Source of the DNA: Nemertoderma westbladi
Taxonomy: Eukaryota > Xenacoelomorpha > Nemertodermatida > Nemertodermatidae
Length of the DNA stretch: 62,439 nt
NCBI GenBank assembly: GCA_032718475.1
Contig: JAUCBJ010003334.1
Coordinates: 1-62,439 of the forward strand
Reading direction: 5' to 3'
Shown here: piece by piece, positions 1-11,675 of the stretch
How the letters are laid out: every line of letters starts with the position of its first letter
Numbering within the stretch: the stretch's first letter is position 1
Program-made: the position numbers and the translations under genes
Notes under the pieces: generated by a model
The model's database searches: none
Seen by the model: only the letters and a program-made list of their open reading frames with translations
What the model was told of the DNA's origin: nothing

Positions 1-114
1 ACTGTTGTTACAGTCAGACAGTGGCTGTACCCGTAGTCATGACTAATACTGGTTTTACTTACTGCTGTACTGACTCATGTAAATATTAAACGTTGAGAGA
101 CTACGCTCTCCACA
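1..114 (+). repeat. 5' LTR, 3' portion only
   Basis: Bases 1-114 match 4137-4250 and end in CTCTCCACA, directly before the primer binding site. The first 118 bases of the LTR lie upstream of the window. Confidence 0.92.
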
Positions 115-115
115 T

Positions 116-133
116 TGGTGACCCAGACTTGCG
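116..133 (+). other. Primer binding site of the Gypsy element
   Basis: TGGTGACCCAGACTTG begins two bases after the LTR end. Its first nine bases fit the complement of the 3' end of tRNA-Trp, the primer type described for CsRn1-like elements; the match weakens after that. The primer identity is an inference. Confidence 0.6.
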
Positions 134-173
134 CGAACGGATTTCGCGTACAGGCGTAGCTCTGTAGCTACCG

Positions 174-863
174 ATGGCTAACGACCTCAACGCGGTCGCC
201 ATCAAACTGCCCCCGTTCTGGACGGAAAACCCATCCGTCTGGTTCGCGCAGGTGGAGGCCCAGTTCCAACTCCGGAGGATTGTCGACGACTCGACAAAGT
301 ACTATCACGTCGTCGCCTCTCTCGACCAGCCGACCGCCGCTCGCCTCCTCGACACACTCACCGCTCCGCCTACAGATGGGAAGTACGAGGGACTGAAGGC
401 GAGGCTCCTCGGGACTTTCGCCCTGAGTCGGCGGGAGCGCGCTGCGAGACTCCTCCATATGCGTGGGCTGGGCGACCGCAAGCCGTCCGAACTCATGGAC
501 GAGATGCTGGGGCTCCTCACCGGGCACACGCCGTGTTTGCTGTTCGAGCAACTCTTCCTCGAACAGCTCCCCGAGGACATTCGGCTACAAATCTCCAACG
601 ACTCTTTCGAGGACCCCCGCGCCCTGGCTGCGACCGCCGACGTTCTTTGGTTGGCCAAACGCCAGGGACAATCCCAACTGGCCGGCGTGAACAGGGGGAT
701 GACAAACTCGCGTCGCCCCAGGGACTCCTCCACAAACTCCTCCGGCACTGCTCAGCCTGACACCAAAAGCGTGTGTTACTACCACGCTCGGTTCGGTAGC
801 GCTGCCAAGCAGTGCAAGGCGCCGTGTTCCTTCCCGGGAAACGCCCCGACCAGCCGACGGTAG
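174..863 (+). CDS. gag: Gypsy Gag protein
   Basis: This 229-aa ORF is the first ORF after the primer site. It begins with the [16 protein letters not shown]-type start common in CsRn1-like Gag: a short matrix/capsid-like region in which W and F residues flank the motif [12 protein letters not shown]. Near the C-terminus, at about residues 200-218, lies [14 protein letters not shown]-xxx-C, the Cys-His-Cys-Cys motif that replaces the usual zinc knuckle in this clade. It would form virus-like particles and package the element RNA. It overlaps pol by about 50 bases in the -1 frame, and a slippery heptamer sits seven codons before its stop. The first ATG after the primer site was taken as start. 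Confidence 0.88.
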   Translation: MANDLNAVAIKLPPFWTENPSVWFAQVEAQFQLRRIVDDSTKYYHVVASLDQPTAARLLDTLTAPPTDGKYEGLKARLLGTFALSRRERAARLLHMRGLGDRKPSELMDEMLGLLTGHTPCLLFEQLFLEQLPEDIRLQISNDSFEDPRALAATADVLWLAKRQGQSQLAGVNRGMTNSRRPRDSSTNSSGTAQPDTKSVCYYHARFGSAAKQCKAPCSFPGNAPTSRR

Positions 864-3800
864 CCGCGGCGTCGACTGGTCGATACAAACAGCGGGATAA
901 CCTCCTCTACCTCTGGGACCGGAACTCCGGGCGCCACTTCCTCGTGGACACCGGCGCCCAGGTGAGTGTGTTCCCCGCCAGCGGATTCGACACCCGTTCC
1001 GGACGTACTGGGCCGCCGCTCCGCGCCGTCAACGGATCATCGATTCGTTCCTACGGGACGCGCTCTATCCCCCTGCGGTTCAACGACCGGCGGACCCACT
1101 GGGACTTCGTCATCGCAGACGTCCCCCAACCGTTGCTTGGGGCTGATTTCCTCTGCGACCACGCCCTGATGGTTGACGTTAAGGGGCAGCAACTCATCGA
1201 CATGGAAACTTTCCAGCCGATCCCCCTCCGTTGCTCCTCCTCCACCATCCCGGGAACCCATCCTCACCTCGCGTCGACCTCCGTGGACCGAGTTTACTCC
1301 GACCTCCTGGCGGAGTTCTCCTCCATCACGACGCCGACCTTCTCGGACTCGTCTACTCGCCACGGCGTGGAGCATTACATCCCGACCGCCGGTCGCCCCG
1401 TCCACGCCCGCGCTCGACGACTCCCGCCGGATAAACTCGAGATCGCGCGGGCGGAGTTCAGCAAGATGGAGGAGATGGGGATTATTCGCCGTTCGAATAG
1501 TCCCTGGTCGTCTCCCCTCCATATGGCGCCCAAGCCGGCCGGGGGTTGGCGCCCCTGCGGGGACTACCGTCTCCTCAACGACGCCACGACCCCCGATCGC
1601 TACCCAGTCCCGCACATCCAGGACTTCTCGGCGCGTCTCGCCGGGGCCACGATCTTCTCTAAGGTCGACCTGGTGCGGGGCTACCACCAGATCCCCGTGG
1701 CCCCCGGCGACGTTCCCAAGACCGCCGTTATCACTCCGTTCGGACTCTTCGAGTTTGTCCGGATGCCGTTCGGCCTCAAGAACGCCGCCCAGGCCTTCCA
1801 ACGCCTGATGGACTCCGTCTGCGCTGGGTTGGACTTCCTCTTCGCGTACCTGGACGACATTCTCATCGCAAGCGCGACCCCCGAGGAACACCTCGTCCAC
1901 CTCCGCCAACTCTTCCAACGACTCCAGGACAACGGCCTCGTCGTCAACCTGGCGAAGTGCGAGTTCGGGGTGGCGGAGATCCAGTTCCTCGGACACATCG
2001 TCAACGAGTCCGGAGTCCATCCGCTCCCGGACAAAGTGGAAGCCGTCCGCTCCTTCCCTCGTCCAACCACCACTAAAGGGTTGCGGGAATTTATCGGTAT
2101 GGTAACGTTTTACCACCGATTTATTCCCGCAGCTGCTGCCACCATGCAGCCCCTTTATGCCGCCGTCGCCACCAAGGTTAAGGACGTCGACTGGACTCCC
2201 GAACTCACCGCCGCTTTCGAGTCCTCCAAGCGGGCCCTCGCGGACGCCACCATGCTCGTCCACCCCCGCCACGACGCCCCAACCTCCATCACCACCGACG
2301 CCTCCGACTCCGCAGTCGGCGCGGCCCTCGAGCAGTGGTCCGATGGGAAGTGGCGGCCGCTCGCCTTCTTCAGCCGCCAACTCCGCCCTCCGGAACGGAA
2401 GTACAGCGCCTACGACCGCGAACTCCTCGGCCTGTACCTCGCGGTCCGCCACTTCCGGTATTTCCTAGAGGGCCGTCCGTTTGTGGCCTATACGGACCAC
2501 AAACCGCTGACCCACGCGTTCGCCAAGGTCACTGACCCCTGGTCTCCCCGTCAACAGCGCCACCTGGCGTACATATCTGAGTTCACCACCAATGTACGTC
2601 ATGTTGACGGGAAGGACAACCAGGTCGCGGACGCCCTCTCTCGCAGCTTCGTGGGCCATCTGTCGACCCAACTCGGGGTCGACTATAAGGCCATGTCGGC
2701 CGCCCAACGGGAGGACGACGAACTACAGGCCTTCCGGGCAAACCCTGGTAGCCTCGATCTACGTGACGTCACACTCGCGGACGATGACGTCACGCTCCTC
2801 TGTGACGTCTCTACGGGCCGACCTCGGCCGATAGTCCCCAGCACGTGGCGCCGCCACATGTTCGATGTGGTACATTCGCTGTCCCACCCATCAATCCGCT
2901 CCACTAGGAAACTCCTCTCCGAGCGTTTCGTCTGGCACGGCCTGTCCAAACAAGTGACGAGCTGGGCCAAGGCTTGCGTCGCCTGCCAGACCTCTAAGGT
3001 TCAACGCCATATAAAGGCCCCCCTCGAGACATTCTCTGTTCCTCGACGCCGGTTCGACCATGTCAACGTCGACCTGGTAGGGCCCCTCCCTCCATCCAGA
3101 GGCTCCACCTACCTGTTTACGATCGTCGACCGGACTACTCGTTGGCCCGAGGCCATCCCGCTCGCCGACTCCACAACCGAGAGCTGCGCCCGCGCTCTCG
3201 TCGCCCACTGGATCGCCCGGTTCGGCGTACCGGTCGAACTATCCTCCGACCGCGGCAGTCAGTTCACCTCGGAGTTGTGGGCCGACGTCAATAGACTCTT
3301 CGGCACCAAACTCCACCGGACGACGGCCTACCATCCGCAGGCAAACGGCCTGGTGGAACGGTTCCACCGTTCCCTCAAGGCCTCCCTTAGAGCCCGACTA
3401 ACTGGACCAAACTGGGTCGACGAACTGCCATGGGCCCTTCTGGGCTACCGGACCGCCCCCAAAGAGGACCTCCACTGCTCGTCGGCCGAGCTGGTCTACG
3501 GCGAGCCACTGACGGTGCCTGGCGACTTCGTTGCCTCGCCAACCGACCCTCCGAACTCGACAGCTTTCCTCCCGGGCCTCCGCAACCACGCACGGCAGTT
3601 CATGCCCACACCAACCTCCCGTCATGGCCAACCCAACTCGTCAGTGCCGTCACAACTAACAACCAGTGACTATGTCTTTTTACGCACTGATGCTCACCGC
3701 GCTCCCTTACAGCGGCCCTACACCGGGCCGTACAAGGTCGTACAGCGCGGCTCAAAGACGTTCGTCATCGAGGTGGGCGGGCGTCAGGAGACCGTCTCCA

Positions 3801-3997
3801 TCGACAGACTCAAACCGGCCCACCTCGCTATCGATGAACCCGTCATTGTGGCCATCCCACCGCGCCGTGGTCGACCACCTACAGTGACACCCCCGGACCT
3901 CCCTCCCCCCAGTCCCTGCAATTCACCCGAACCACCGCAAACTACCATAGCAACTCGAAGTGGGCGGGCCATCCGGCAGCCGGACTATTTTTATTAA
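812..3997 (+). CDS. pol: Gypsy Pol polyprotein (protease, RT, RNase H, integrase)
   Basis: Counting from the first ATG (1061 aa), domains run in Ty3/Gypsy order. The aspartic protease has DTGA at residues 46-49. Reverse transcriptase has YLDD at 346-349. RNase H has TDAS with Asp496 and the later TDHKPL motif. The integrase zinc module has H688/H692 and C722/C725. The integrase core has D754, D813 and E849 (D-x58-D-x35-E). A GPY/F-type module (RPYTGPYKV) lies near 968-976; no chromodomain is seen. Translation probably starts in gag and enters here by -1 frameshift, so the ATG at 812 may not be used. All catalytic residues I can identify are present, so the enzyme may be active. Confidence 0.93.
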   Translation: MQGAVFLPGKRPDQPTVAAASTGRYKQRDNLLYLWDRNSGRHFLVDTGAQVSVFPASGFDTRSGRTGPPLRAVNGSSIRSYGTRSIPLRFNDRRTHWDFVIADVPQPLLGADFLCDHALMVDVKGQQLIDMETFQPIPLRCSSSTIPGTHPHLASTSVDRVYSDLLAEFSSITTPTFSDSSTRHGVEHYIPTAGRPVHARARRLPPDKLEIARAEFSKMEEMGIIRRSNSPWSSPLHMAPKPAGGWRPCGDYRLLNDATTPDRYPVPHIQDFSARLAGATIFSKVDLVRGYHQIPVAPGDVPKTAVITPFGLFEFVRMPFGLKNAAQAFQRLMDSVCAGLDFLFAYLDDILIASATPEEHLVHLRQLFQRLQDNGLVVNLAKCEFGVAEIQFLGHIVNESGVHPLPDKVEAVRSFPRPTTTKGLREFIGMVTFYHRFIPAAAATMQPLYAAVATKVKDVDWTPELTAAFESSKRALADATMLVHPRHDAPTSITTDASDSAVGAALEQWSDGKWRPLAFFSRQLRPPERKYSAYDRELLGLYLAVRHFRYFLEGRPFVAYTDHKPLTHAFAKVTDPWSPRQQRHLAYISEFTTNVRHVDGKDNQVADALSRSFVGHLSTQLGVDYKAMSAAQREDDELQAFRANPGSLDLRDVTLADDDVTLLCDVSTGRPRPIVPSTWRRHMFDVVHSLSHPSIRSTRKLLSERFVWHGLSKQVTSWAKACVACQTSKVQRHIKAPLETFSVPRRRFDHVNVDLVGPLPPSRGSTYLFTIVDRTTRWPEAIPLADSTTESCARALVAHWIARFGVPVELSSDRGSQFTSELWADVNRLFGTKLHRTTAYHPQANGLVERFHRSLKASLRARLTGPNWVDELPWALLGYRTAPKEDLHCSSAELVYGEPLTVPGDFVASPTDPPNSTAFLPGLRNHARQFMPTPTSRHGQPNSSVPSQLTTSDYVFLRTDAHRAPLQRPYTGPYKVVQRGSKTFVIEVGGRQETVSIDRLKPAHLAIDEPVIVAIPPRRGRPPTVTPPDLPPPSPCNSPEPPQTTIATRSGRAIRQPDYFY
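836..842 (+). promoter_or_regulatory. Candidate -1 ribosomal frameshift heptamer GGGAAAC
   Basis: The heptamer lies in gag frame as G GGA AAC, which fits the X XXY YYZ rule. Slipping back one base enters the pol frame, which is open here. It lies 18 bases upstream of the gag TAG at 861-863. A GC-rich stretch follows (843-880), which could hold a stimulatory structure; I have not folded it. Confidence 0.7.
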
Positions 3998-4005
3998 TTC
4001 AGGTT

Positions 4006-4018
4006 CTGGGGGGAGCCA
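4006..4018 (+). other. Polypurine tract of the Gypsy element
   Basis: CTGGGGGGAGCCA lies directly before the TG that opens the 3' LTR. A similar tract, with the same G run and AGC, precedes the LTR of the minus-strand Gypsy remnant near 33.83 kb. Confidence 0.75.
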
Positions 4019-4250
4019 TGTAGTGGCCATGTATATATATTAGGGGTCATCGAACCTGAATTGAACTAATACTGTTGTACCTTATTGCAGTATGCACCCA
4101 TGACTGTGCACGGTATCAACTTTCAGTTTCATGGAAACTATTGTTACAGTCAGACAGTGGCTGTACCCGTAGTCATGACTAATACTGATTTTACTTACTG
4201 CTGTTCCGACTCATGCAAATATTAAACGTTGAGAGACTACGCTCTCCACA
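4019..4250 (+). repeat. 3' LTR of the Gypsy element
   Basis: The 232-bp LTR opens with TGTAGTGG and closes with CTCCACA. A TATA-like run (GTATATATATTA) lies at 4031-4042, and an ATTAAA polyadenylation variant at 4221-4226 lies 24 bases before the end. The short stem GAGAG...CTCTC follows it. Confidence 0.9.
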
Positions 4251-4639
4251 ACACGCTATTTTTAGGGAGAATAAATTATTTTTTTTGCGTGAAATAATTA
4301 AATTTAGGGAGAAAAAAATGTAGCCAATTTTAATACTAAATGCCATAGAAGCGGTTCATTTTTGTATCTAAGGAATGATGACGGAAAGGGACCGGTACTA
4401 ATGATCAAATTCCACAATAATAAACTAATAAATATACTTAACATTTCGACAATTTATAATGCGGGGAAGTGGAGAAAACCCCCGAATGTTGCCAGTGTAA
4501 ACTTCTCCTTCAATAAACCTAAGGCCATCGATACATGCAATTACAATATGGGTTGCAATATGAGCTTAGTTGACATAACCAACCCAATTATCTGATCAGC
4601 TGATTGCTGCCATAAATCATACAAACTCATGGTCAAAAA
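4251..4639. other. No gene recognised
   Basis: AT-rich sequence between the Gypsy LTR and the non-LTR fragment. A 77-codon open stretch here has no recognisable motif. Confidence 0.6.
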
Positions 4640-4675
4640 ACTTGGACTACATTTCACGATTTTAAACTCATTTTA

Positions 4676-5545
4676 TATGCCGACGACAGTGCTCTTATTT
4701 TCTCTCATAAAGATCCTATCCATATTTCCCAAAAGTTAAGTGCAGTTCTAGAATCCTGTAATGAGTGGTTGGTTGATAATAAGCTATCCATTCACTACGG
4801 TAAAACTGAAAGTATTTTGTTTGGTTCCAAAAGAAAGTTAAAGAAGGTAACTAAGTTTGAAGTCACTAGTAATGGACATAAGATTCAAAATAAAAAGGAA
4901 GTTAAATATTTAGGCGCCACATTGGATAACTGCTTATTAGGAGAAAGTACAGTGAAAAATATTTTCTCGAAAGTTAACAGTTGGCTTAGGTTTCTATACA
5001 GAAATAAAAATAGTTTGAACACCGACTCCCGCAAGTTACTTTGCTCTTCTTTAATACAGTGTCACATGGACTATGCGTGCTCTTCTTGGTATGAAGGCTT
5101 AACCAAACAGCTTAAATGTAAATTACAAGTAGCTCAGAATAAAATAGTACGATTTATTAAAGACTACAAACCTAGGCACCACCTAACTCCAGATGACTTT
5201 TCTGAATCTGGACTACTTAACTTAGATAGTAGAGTTAAGCAGCTACGCCTTAACCATGTGCATAGAGTGTATAATGGTAAATGTCCCAATTACCTAAAAC
5301 AAAAATTCAACAGAGTACGCGATACACACTCTTACAGTACCAGAGCTAGTGCTTCAAACTTCTACCTCCCGAATTGTAAATCCTTTGAATCTGATACTTT
5401 CTTTTTTAACGGCATAAAAAATTGGAACGCTCTGCCTAATGAAATTAAAAACCTAAATAATCAACATTCTTTTAAATCTGCAGTTAAATCTCACCTCCGT
5501 GTGCAATGTAAAAATAGGTACAATAGTCCTACAGTAAGTTATTAG
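4676..5545 (+). pseudogene. Non-LTR reverse transcriptase, C-terminal part
   Basis: The reading frame is open from YADD at 4676-4687 to the stop at 5543-5545. It covers the palm/thumb part (KYLGATLD, then IQCHMDYACSSWY) and the C-terminal extension ending in a typical LRVQCKNRY-like tail. The fingers, the rest of the palm and the upstream endonuclease are missing, so this copy is inactive. An internal ATG at 4769 gives a 258-aa ORF but is not a real start. Confidence 0.85.
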
Positions 5546-5752
5546 TTTATTAATTATTTACTATTTATACTGTAATTACGTTTTATAATAAATTGTTCTG
5601 TACATTACATCTTTATCGTTGAGTCGGGCATTGTCACGCTCTCGGTAAAGTTGTACATGTACATAGTGTAATTACGTTTTATATTGGTTTTAGGTTAGCG
5701 TAGTGTAATATTGTATTTGTAACCAAGTAACATAAAGGACCCCCTTGGAAAT

Positions 5753-5766
5753 AAGCTGCAAAGCTT
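5753..5766 (+). other. 3' UTR hairpin with GCAA tetraloop
   Basis: AAGCT-GCAA-AGCTT forms a 5-bp stem closed by a GNRA tetraloop, about 95 bases before the tail. Conserved 3' stem-loops are the RT recognition element in several non-LTR groups. The role here is inferred. Confidence 0.5.
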
Positions 5767-5881
5767 TAGGGGTAATCCTATATGTTATGTTGGACAATAC
5801 CTTTATACCGGTACATTGTTTGGTGTATTTGTTATTGTTTTTACATAATGTATAAATAAATCTATCTATCTATCTATCTAC

Positions 5882-8360
5882 ACTCAATATGGTTATTGCT
5901 CAACACATATCAGATACAAAACAGAGCTGAAAACGCTGAATAGAATTGAATAGAAAACGCTGTTTAGGTTTTCCTAATTTCCTTTTTTGATGCGGATGAA
6001 TACCTGACTTTTCTTTATTATGGGTAAACTGGATAGCTACTACTGGCGCTCCGTACTTTACGATTTCAAGGAAAGCAATTATCTTCTATGCACCATTGCC
6101 ATATCCCCAGATTTTCATACTTCAATAATAAATTGGCTGTTTGAGTAAATAAATAATTTGAATATGACTTTAATAATTGAACAGAAAGTAGCGTTGATTT
6201 TCTAATAGCAGTTAGAGATGTAAAACGTTTTATGCTTTTAATTAATAAACAACAATTTAGGAAATTATCATAAAACTGAAAGAAATACCTACAGTATTAA
6301 ATACATAATCTGAAAATTTACTTCTGGAAAAATTCTAAATATTAATGTTTCAGAATAATAGCTTCTGTTACATTTATTAGGTTAATATGTTTCCACGGGG
6401 AAAAATAATACTATTTCAATAAAAAAGTTGTGATAATAAATTGTTCGATTTCGAATAAATCAATTAAAATTTGATAAATAAAATCTTTTTTTTTTGAATC
6501 TACATATGCAAAATTTAATAACAATAACCGCTATCTGGTTTGATAAGTAATTTTTAGCATTGATTCTCCCATATATTAAACATATAAATCCACTTAAATT
6601 ATCTTTAAAATAAATGTGTAAGTCATTTTTTGATAATTTTTGAAATTACATTTTTTTAATTATTTTACCATTTAAATACATAGTAAATTAACAAAACTTA
6701 ATATCCGTACAACTTAATATGTCTTCTAAGAGATGCGCTTGTTTTTAAATTTTCAGGATGCCCATTTTCTGTAAATTTTTGTCAAGAATAGTACGGCTTG
6801 TATGAATAGTTGACCCCTATGTTACATTTTGTGTCTCACTATATGTATAATTTATATATGTTTACATTACAAACCGTCACACAGTGCTCCCTTATTTTAA
6901 AATTATATTTAGCATATGGGGCTATGACGTAAGTAACTCTTCTATAACGTTTAGTAAGCTTAAAATCCTTGTGGGATGTCCGCCTATCTGTCTAATTCAA
7001 TGTTTCAACATCAATATTACAGCAATTATTTATTTTATCTGTGCTCATGGATGAAGAAAGATGTTCGGTAGATGACCCCCGCATCCGCAAAATGAAAGCA
7101 TCCTTAAAGCTCTTTAAATTGCAGCTTTTCCGTGCAGCTGTGGAGGAAATTACAACTAGTAATTTTGCGGTTCTATGGCAATCCTTGCTGGGCTCTCGCA
7201 GATTTACAGATGATCCTCTTAGATAGTGTAGCTGAAAACAGAACCTTGAATTGGAAAAAAAATGCAATACCAAACCAAATTCTACATCATTTTGAATATG
7301 CCAAGCAACCCGCAATAGTAAATACGATTCCATTTTCATGAGTTTTTACTCTCTCTTTATTACAAATTAATCCAAAATTAATGTAATTATTAATTAATAC
7401 TTAGATATTTTAATGAGAACTGATACTAAATGACTATTTTCATTATAACTGTATTATAAAGTAGCACTTTGCAGAGTGCTATTCCGAGTGATCCAGAGAT
7501 CGATAGTGGTAAAGTACAATTAATAGGCCTACATATAACAACTAATTAGTCAGAAACTACATGAGTTATAGTTTATAATTCTATTTTTAGCGAGGTAACC
7601 AAAACGATGGTAAAGCCATGTGAAGAAGTTTGAGGTTTAGGTTCAGTTTCATTGTAAAGCTCGCAAGCAATGCAATGTATCGTCTCTCTTGACTTTACAA
7701 ATATATTATATTAGGCCAGTAGTGCTACTCTTGTGCTACTGTACAAGTAATGCTTGCTATATAACAAAATGATTTTTTGTGTATATTTTTTAGAAGACAA
7801 AATTAAAGTATAAAAGTAATAATGACCATTGACTTCTTTATTCCAACATATGGAGCTTAGTAAAATTAATTAATTAATTAATAATAACTTTCTGTTTAAA
7901 TTTTGTATAAATTCATAAGAAATAGAGGTTGGTGTCCCCCCTATAGACTTCAATGTTTTCAACAAAATCAGCACATAACTATCACATTACCATATAACCA
8001 TAACCACAGTATTAACATACATCTTTGATGTTAGTTATTGAGTCAGGATCCTATTCTCGCAATTCGTCACTACTTGCTGACTTTTAGTTATGTAGAATAA
8101 CGTAAAAAATATTAATTTGCTTTGTTGCAGTGTGTAGGAATACCAAATTAGTGTGAAAAGCTGTTTGATACAATTTGGTTAACTTTAATGAGATTCCAGG
8201 TCTGTCGAATTACTTTTTATATCCAAGGACATATACATAGGGATCATGGATGGCACTACCACTATCAGTGTATGTTTTTATATCGAATCATTAATAAGAT
8301 ATAAAGGGATGCCTGCCGCATATGGAAATTTTCGTACATCAAAGGGACCACATATGGAAA
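5882..8360. other. No gene recognised, AT-rich
   Basis: About 2.5 kb without a supported gene. Short overlapping open stretches on both strands at 6992-7341 have no recognisable motif and look like chance. Confidence 0.6.
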
Positions 8361-8365
8361 AGTTA

Positions 8366-8526
8366 GTTCTCTGTTAATGATCTGCTCACCTCCTAAACAG
8401 AAAGCTAACAGAGAACATATTAACAGCGAACTAAAATAGGACAATTAATTACTCACCTAATATGCGTTCTCTGATAAAACCCTCTGTTAGTGTTCTCGTA
8501 AGTTAACAGAATACATTAACAGAGAA
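8366..8526. repeat. Foldback region built from GTTCTCTGTTA motifs
   Basis: GTTCTCTGTTAATG at 8366-8379 is the reverse complement of CATTAACAGAGAAC at 8513-8526. Further copies of the motif in both orientations lie between them. This could be the core of a decayed foldback or MITE-type element; no target duplication was identified. Confidence 0.5.
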
Positions 8527-9482
8527 CCAATTGCTCATTGCCCCTGGATGGACTGATACTCAAACCATATTTAATTACAAAGCAACAACATTTACCATTT
8601 TCTCTTCAGTATGGGTTACCAACAACGAGTGTCTGGAGAATACAACAAACAAGTTACTATCAGATGCCAAACTGGGTTTAATGGAAACAGAAAGGAAGTT
8701 TCGCGGGTTGTTACTTTACGAAATCCTGGGTTTGTATTGCATTTTATTTTTAATTAATCGTTTAAGATTTAAAATTGAGAGTAACATTAAATGACATACT
8801 CAACCAACATGTGTGGGTGTCAGTGTTTGATGTATATGATCAGAATATAAAATAATTTAAGTTCTAACTAACGAACTGAACGACCATTCACAATCAAATG
8901 TAGTATACACTGATCTATTTCGCACGTTGTAGGAAATGTACATTTTGTAACATTAGGTCAAACTTAGCAGGGCTCAGTCTGCATAATACCTCATAAAGCT
9001 GAAGTACCACTTTGCAGCATTGAATTACTTCACAATTCAATGTCTCTTTAGTCATTCTCGGTAGCTACTCCTGACAACTTTCACACTTTGAAACCATTTG
9101 TGTAATATCATTGGTGATGCCTTGTCAAAACACTGCAGATCGCACTTTTATTTGCTTGTGTCATACCTCTAAGGAATGCGTGCAAGCATTCTAGAACATT
9201 TCTATGCATTAGTGCTGGGATTAGTAACCGTTGTCCAAAAAATACAAGTCCATTGTCAACTGATAAGTCATTCCTCATTGACTTCATTTGTTGTACTAAA
9301 TGTATTATATTTTATTAAACCCATCATGAATTTCAGAAACTAGTTCACAATAATTGGGATTTTTGACAGCATCATCTCATATTTTCTCTATGATAGGATC
9401 GGGAATATTATTATCCACCTATCAACTTTATCACATTCCTTGACTTGTGTAGTTGTAGCTGTCAATGTCCATTTAATGTTGT
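8527..9482. other. No gene recognised
   Basis: AT-rich DNA. An 87-codon open stretch at 8531-8794 lacks motifs. Confidence 0.55.
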
Positions 9483-9542
9483 AATCCATCTCATTGTCCT
9501 CAAATCCATCTCATTGTCCTCAAATCCATCTCATTGTCCTCA
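9483..9542 (+). repeat. 20-bp tandem repeat, three copies
   Basis: The unit AATCCATCTCATTGTCCTCA occurs three times in tandem, essentially identical. Confidence 0.9.
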
Positions 9543-9658
9543 AAATCTGGGTCATTAACTTAATATATTTATCAGTCAGTGATTGTGTGGTCCTTGCTGG
9601 CCCCGCCACTCCAGCTGAAATTAATATTGGGATGAGATGTTCTCTTTAATATTTTGAA

Positions 9659-9663
9659 GTTTC
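9659..9663 (+). other. Left target-site duplication GTTTC
   Basis: GTTTC directly precedes the 5' LTR and recurs directly after the 3' LTR at 28250-28254. Five bases is normal for BEL/Pao integrases. Confidence 0.85.
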
Positions 9664-10822
9664 TGTAAAAGCTTTTGCGTAATTAACCGGTTATTTTCCC
9701 TTAAAGTACTCTGTAGTTGGTTTGCCAGGCATAAAAAGGCCGTGTCCTTGCTGTACTGGTGTTTTAGAGGACATAAAAGTCATTTCTTCTGTATTTGTAC
9801 TTTAGAGGACATAATCCGCAATTTCGGGACGCAATAAGCTCGATACTCTTGAAAACAGTGTCGCTACCATGACGACGGCTAACAGCTGATATTGCCACGT
9901 CGACATTTCTTTGTTTCTTTGTTCTCTCGTTGTTCGGTTGACCAATCAGAGCGTTTTTTGTCTCTGTGTTGGAGGTGGATACAGAACTCAGTAATTCAGT
10001 GTTATGTTTTTGCCCAGAGCCTAAGAACATCGGCTTTTGGCACCTCCGTATATCAGCATTCTTTAGCTTTACATTAGTAGGCTTAATTATAGAACGTATA
10101 TCTGTTATCGAGTCATCTCAGTTAACAATCCATAACTTACTTACCATATCTTATTAATATTACTGCTTTTACTGTCGGTTATTCGTTATATTTGTTGATG
10201 AAATATTATATCGGAATACTGATCAATAATCAGACACCCCACCTTCTTGATATACTAAAGGTTAGAGAGACCGGTTACAGATAAACGATTGCGACCTATG
10301 TTAAGTGGTTTGAAGTGAATCTAATGCTATTTGATAAGCACTACATGGGTCCGTTGCTGTTCTCTTTATATATGATAAAATTTAGTGAAGGTCGGCAGAT
10401 TAGTGTGCAGTATTGTGCAGCATTGTGTATGAGTGTAACTGATAACAAAGCATCTCCTAAAGAATGCGCCATATACGTTAATCTATAGCCTTTTCGTTGT
10501 GTCTAGTTTAAGTCATAACTCTGTTTACATATTTAGAGCGCCACGTCCTAAAGGAACTGTTAATATTTCCCGAAAGTGAATAATATTTGTCAGAGATTAT
10601 ATATTACGATCAGTCGAATAATACGGTAGGCTTACACCATCAATCATTAAGCTTCCGAATTCAGTCTCCCGGGTATATCCAGCGGGTGAATGATTGCGCA
10701 TAGACTGGCTTCGGCTAATGTAGTGTGTCAAATACTCGTCATAAGCTAAAGAATATATATCATCCAAAAGACATTCTAATTTTGGCAGGTTAAACTGTCA
10801 AAGGTCTTCAAAAGCGCAAACA
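9664..10822 (+). repeat. 5' LTR of the large BEL/Pao element
   Basis: It begins TGTAAAAGCTTTTGCG and ends AAAAGCGCAAACA, so the tips are partly inverted (TGT...GCG against CGC...ACA). A TATA-like run (TTTATATATGATAAAA) lies at about 10364-10379. Early in the LTR are two small palindromes, AAAAGCTTTT and TAACCGGTTA. Short minus-strand open stretches in the LTR occur in both copies only because the LTRs are copies. Confidence 0.94.
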
Positions 10823-11106
10823 ATAACAGATATTGCTTCTGGATTGCGGTGTAAGCAATCTAGTCGAAAGTACCGGTCGACCGGTAACCAGTAGGCCTGA
10901 CTGCCTGATCATCCGGACCGGTACCTACAGTAGTACAGGTACAGCAGTATTATTCGATTGTGGTATTGTATACCGGTAGGCTGTTTAAGAGATTAGGGAC
11001 TGTACACCCCTTGTTTCTTTTAGAGCTTACTTATTTCTGTCAGTTTTATTTATTTGTAGGCCAGTATTGAGCAGAAGGCGTGTAAGCCTGCTCAGATTGT
11101 ACAGCT

Positions 11107-11675
11107 AATTTGTAGGCTTGACTGTTGGCTAACTGTTGTTAAGTCTGAACGGATTGCAGTGCATGTAGAGTGTATGTCCGATAAAGAACGGTTAGGAAGT
11201 AGGGCCAGCCATAGCTGTAAGGTAAACCCCCATCTAAAGAATAAGTCGTACTACTGGGTTAGAACGCTACTACTTAACCATTTCGGAGTCTGCATGTCCT
11301 GTAGTGTATTTGGGCTTGATAGTAGTCTGCCATCGTTTAGTCTGTATTTTGTTTGTGTAGTCTGTACGGGTAGTGTATAATTTTATTTAGATAATTTGTA
11401 GGCTGGATAGTTGTCTGGCTATTGTTGGGTTTGAGGAAATTTCGGTGTGTGTAGAGCATCTGTCCGATAAAGTGCTAAGTTAGGAAAGTAGGGGCTTCAT
11501 ATGCTGTGAGGTAAACCCCCTGTGAAAGAATAAGTCGTACTACTGGGTTAGAACGCATACTAACTAATCATTTCGGAGTCTGCATATACCGTAGTTTGTT
11601 TAGGCTTGATAGTAGTCTGTCAGTATTTGGTCTGCATTTTGTTTGAGTAGTTTGTACGCGTAGCGTAATATTTAT
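11107..11675 (+). repeat. Imperfect 286-bp tandem duplication in the leader
   Basis: Unit 1 starts AATTTGTAGGCTTGACTG at 11107 and unit 2 starts AATTTGTAGGCTGGATAG at 11393. Shared blocks include TGTCCGATAAAG, GAATAAGTCGTACTACTGGG and TTTCGGAGTCTGCAT. The units differ by substitutions and small indels throughout, so the duplication predates this insertion. Confidence 0.85.

Larger units (their letters stand above)
1..4250 (+). mobile_element. Ty3/Gypsy LTR retrotransposon, CsRn1-like, nearly complete
   Basis: The order is partial 5' LTR, primer site, gag, overlapping pol, polypurine tract and complete 3' LTR, which is the standard Ty3/Gypsy plan. The last 114 bases of the 5' LTR align without gaps to 4137-4250 with five mismatches by eye (about 4%), so this copy is not brand new. 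Both ORFs are still open. The Gag C-terminus carries the Cys-His-Cys-Cys style motif known from the CsRn1 clade instead of a retroviral CCHC knuckle. Clade placement is from motif recognition; the class is certain. The outer end and target duplication lie outside the window. Confidence 0.93.
4640..5881 (+). mobile_element. 5'-truncated non-LTR retrotransposon, CR1/Jockey-like
   Basis: The fragment holds the end of an RT gene from the YADD motif onward, a 3' UTR of about 310 bases with a GNRA-type hairpin (5753-5766), and a (TCTA)n tail at 5859-5881. 5' truncation is normal for elements inserted by target-primed reverse transcription. The clade is uncertain: the thumb motif SSLIQCHMDYACSSWY occurs in several CR1/Jockey-related groups. 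Confidence 0.85.

Noticed and set aside
1037-2452. 471-codon minus-strand frame inside the Gypsy pol
   Set aside because: It is antisense to a pol with all its motifs; an open shadow frame is common in GC-rich coding sequence.
6992-7341. 115-codon minus-strand frame and overlapping plus frames
   Set aside because: No recognisable motif; AT-rich, low-complexity composition.
9764-10157. Small open stretches on both strands, repeated near 27191-27584
   Set aside because: They lie within the two LTR copies; the repetition reflects LTR identity and no domain is visible.
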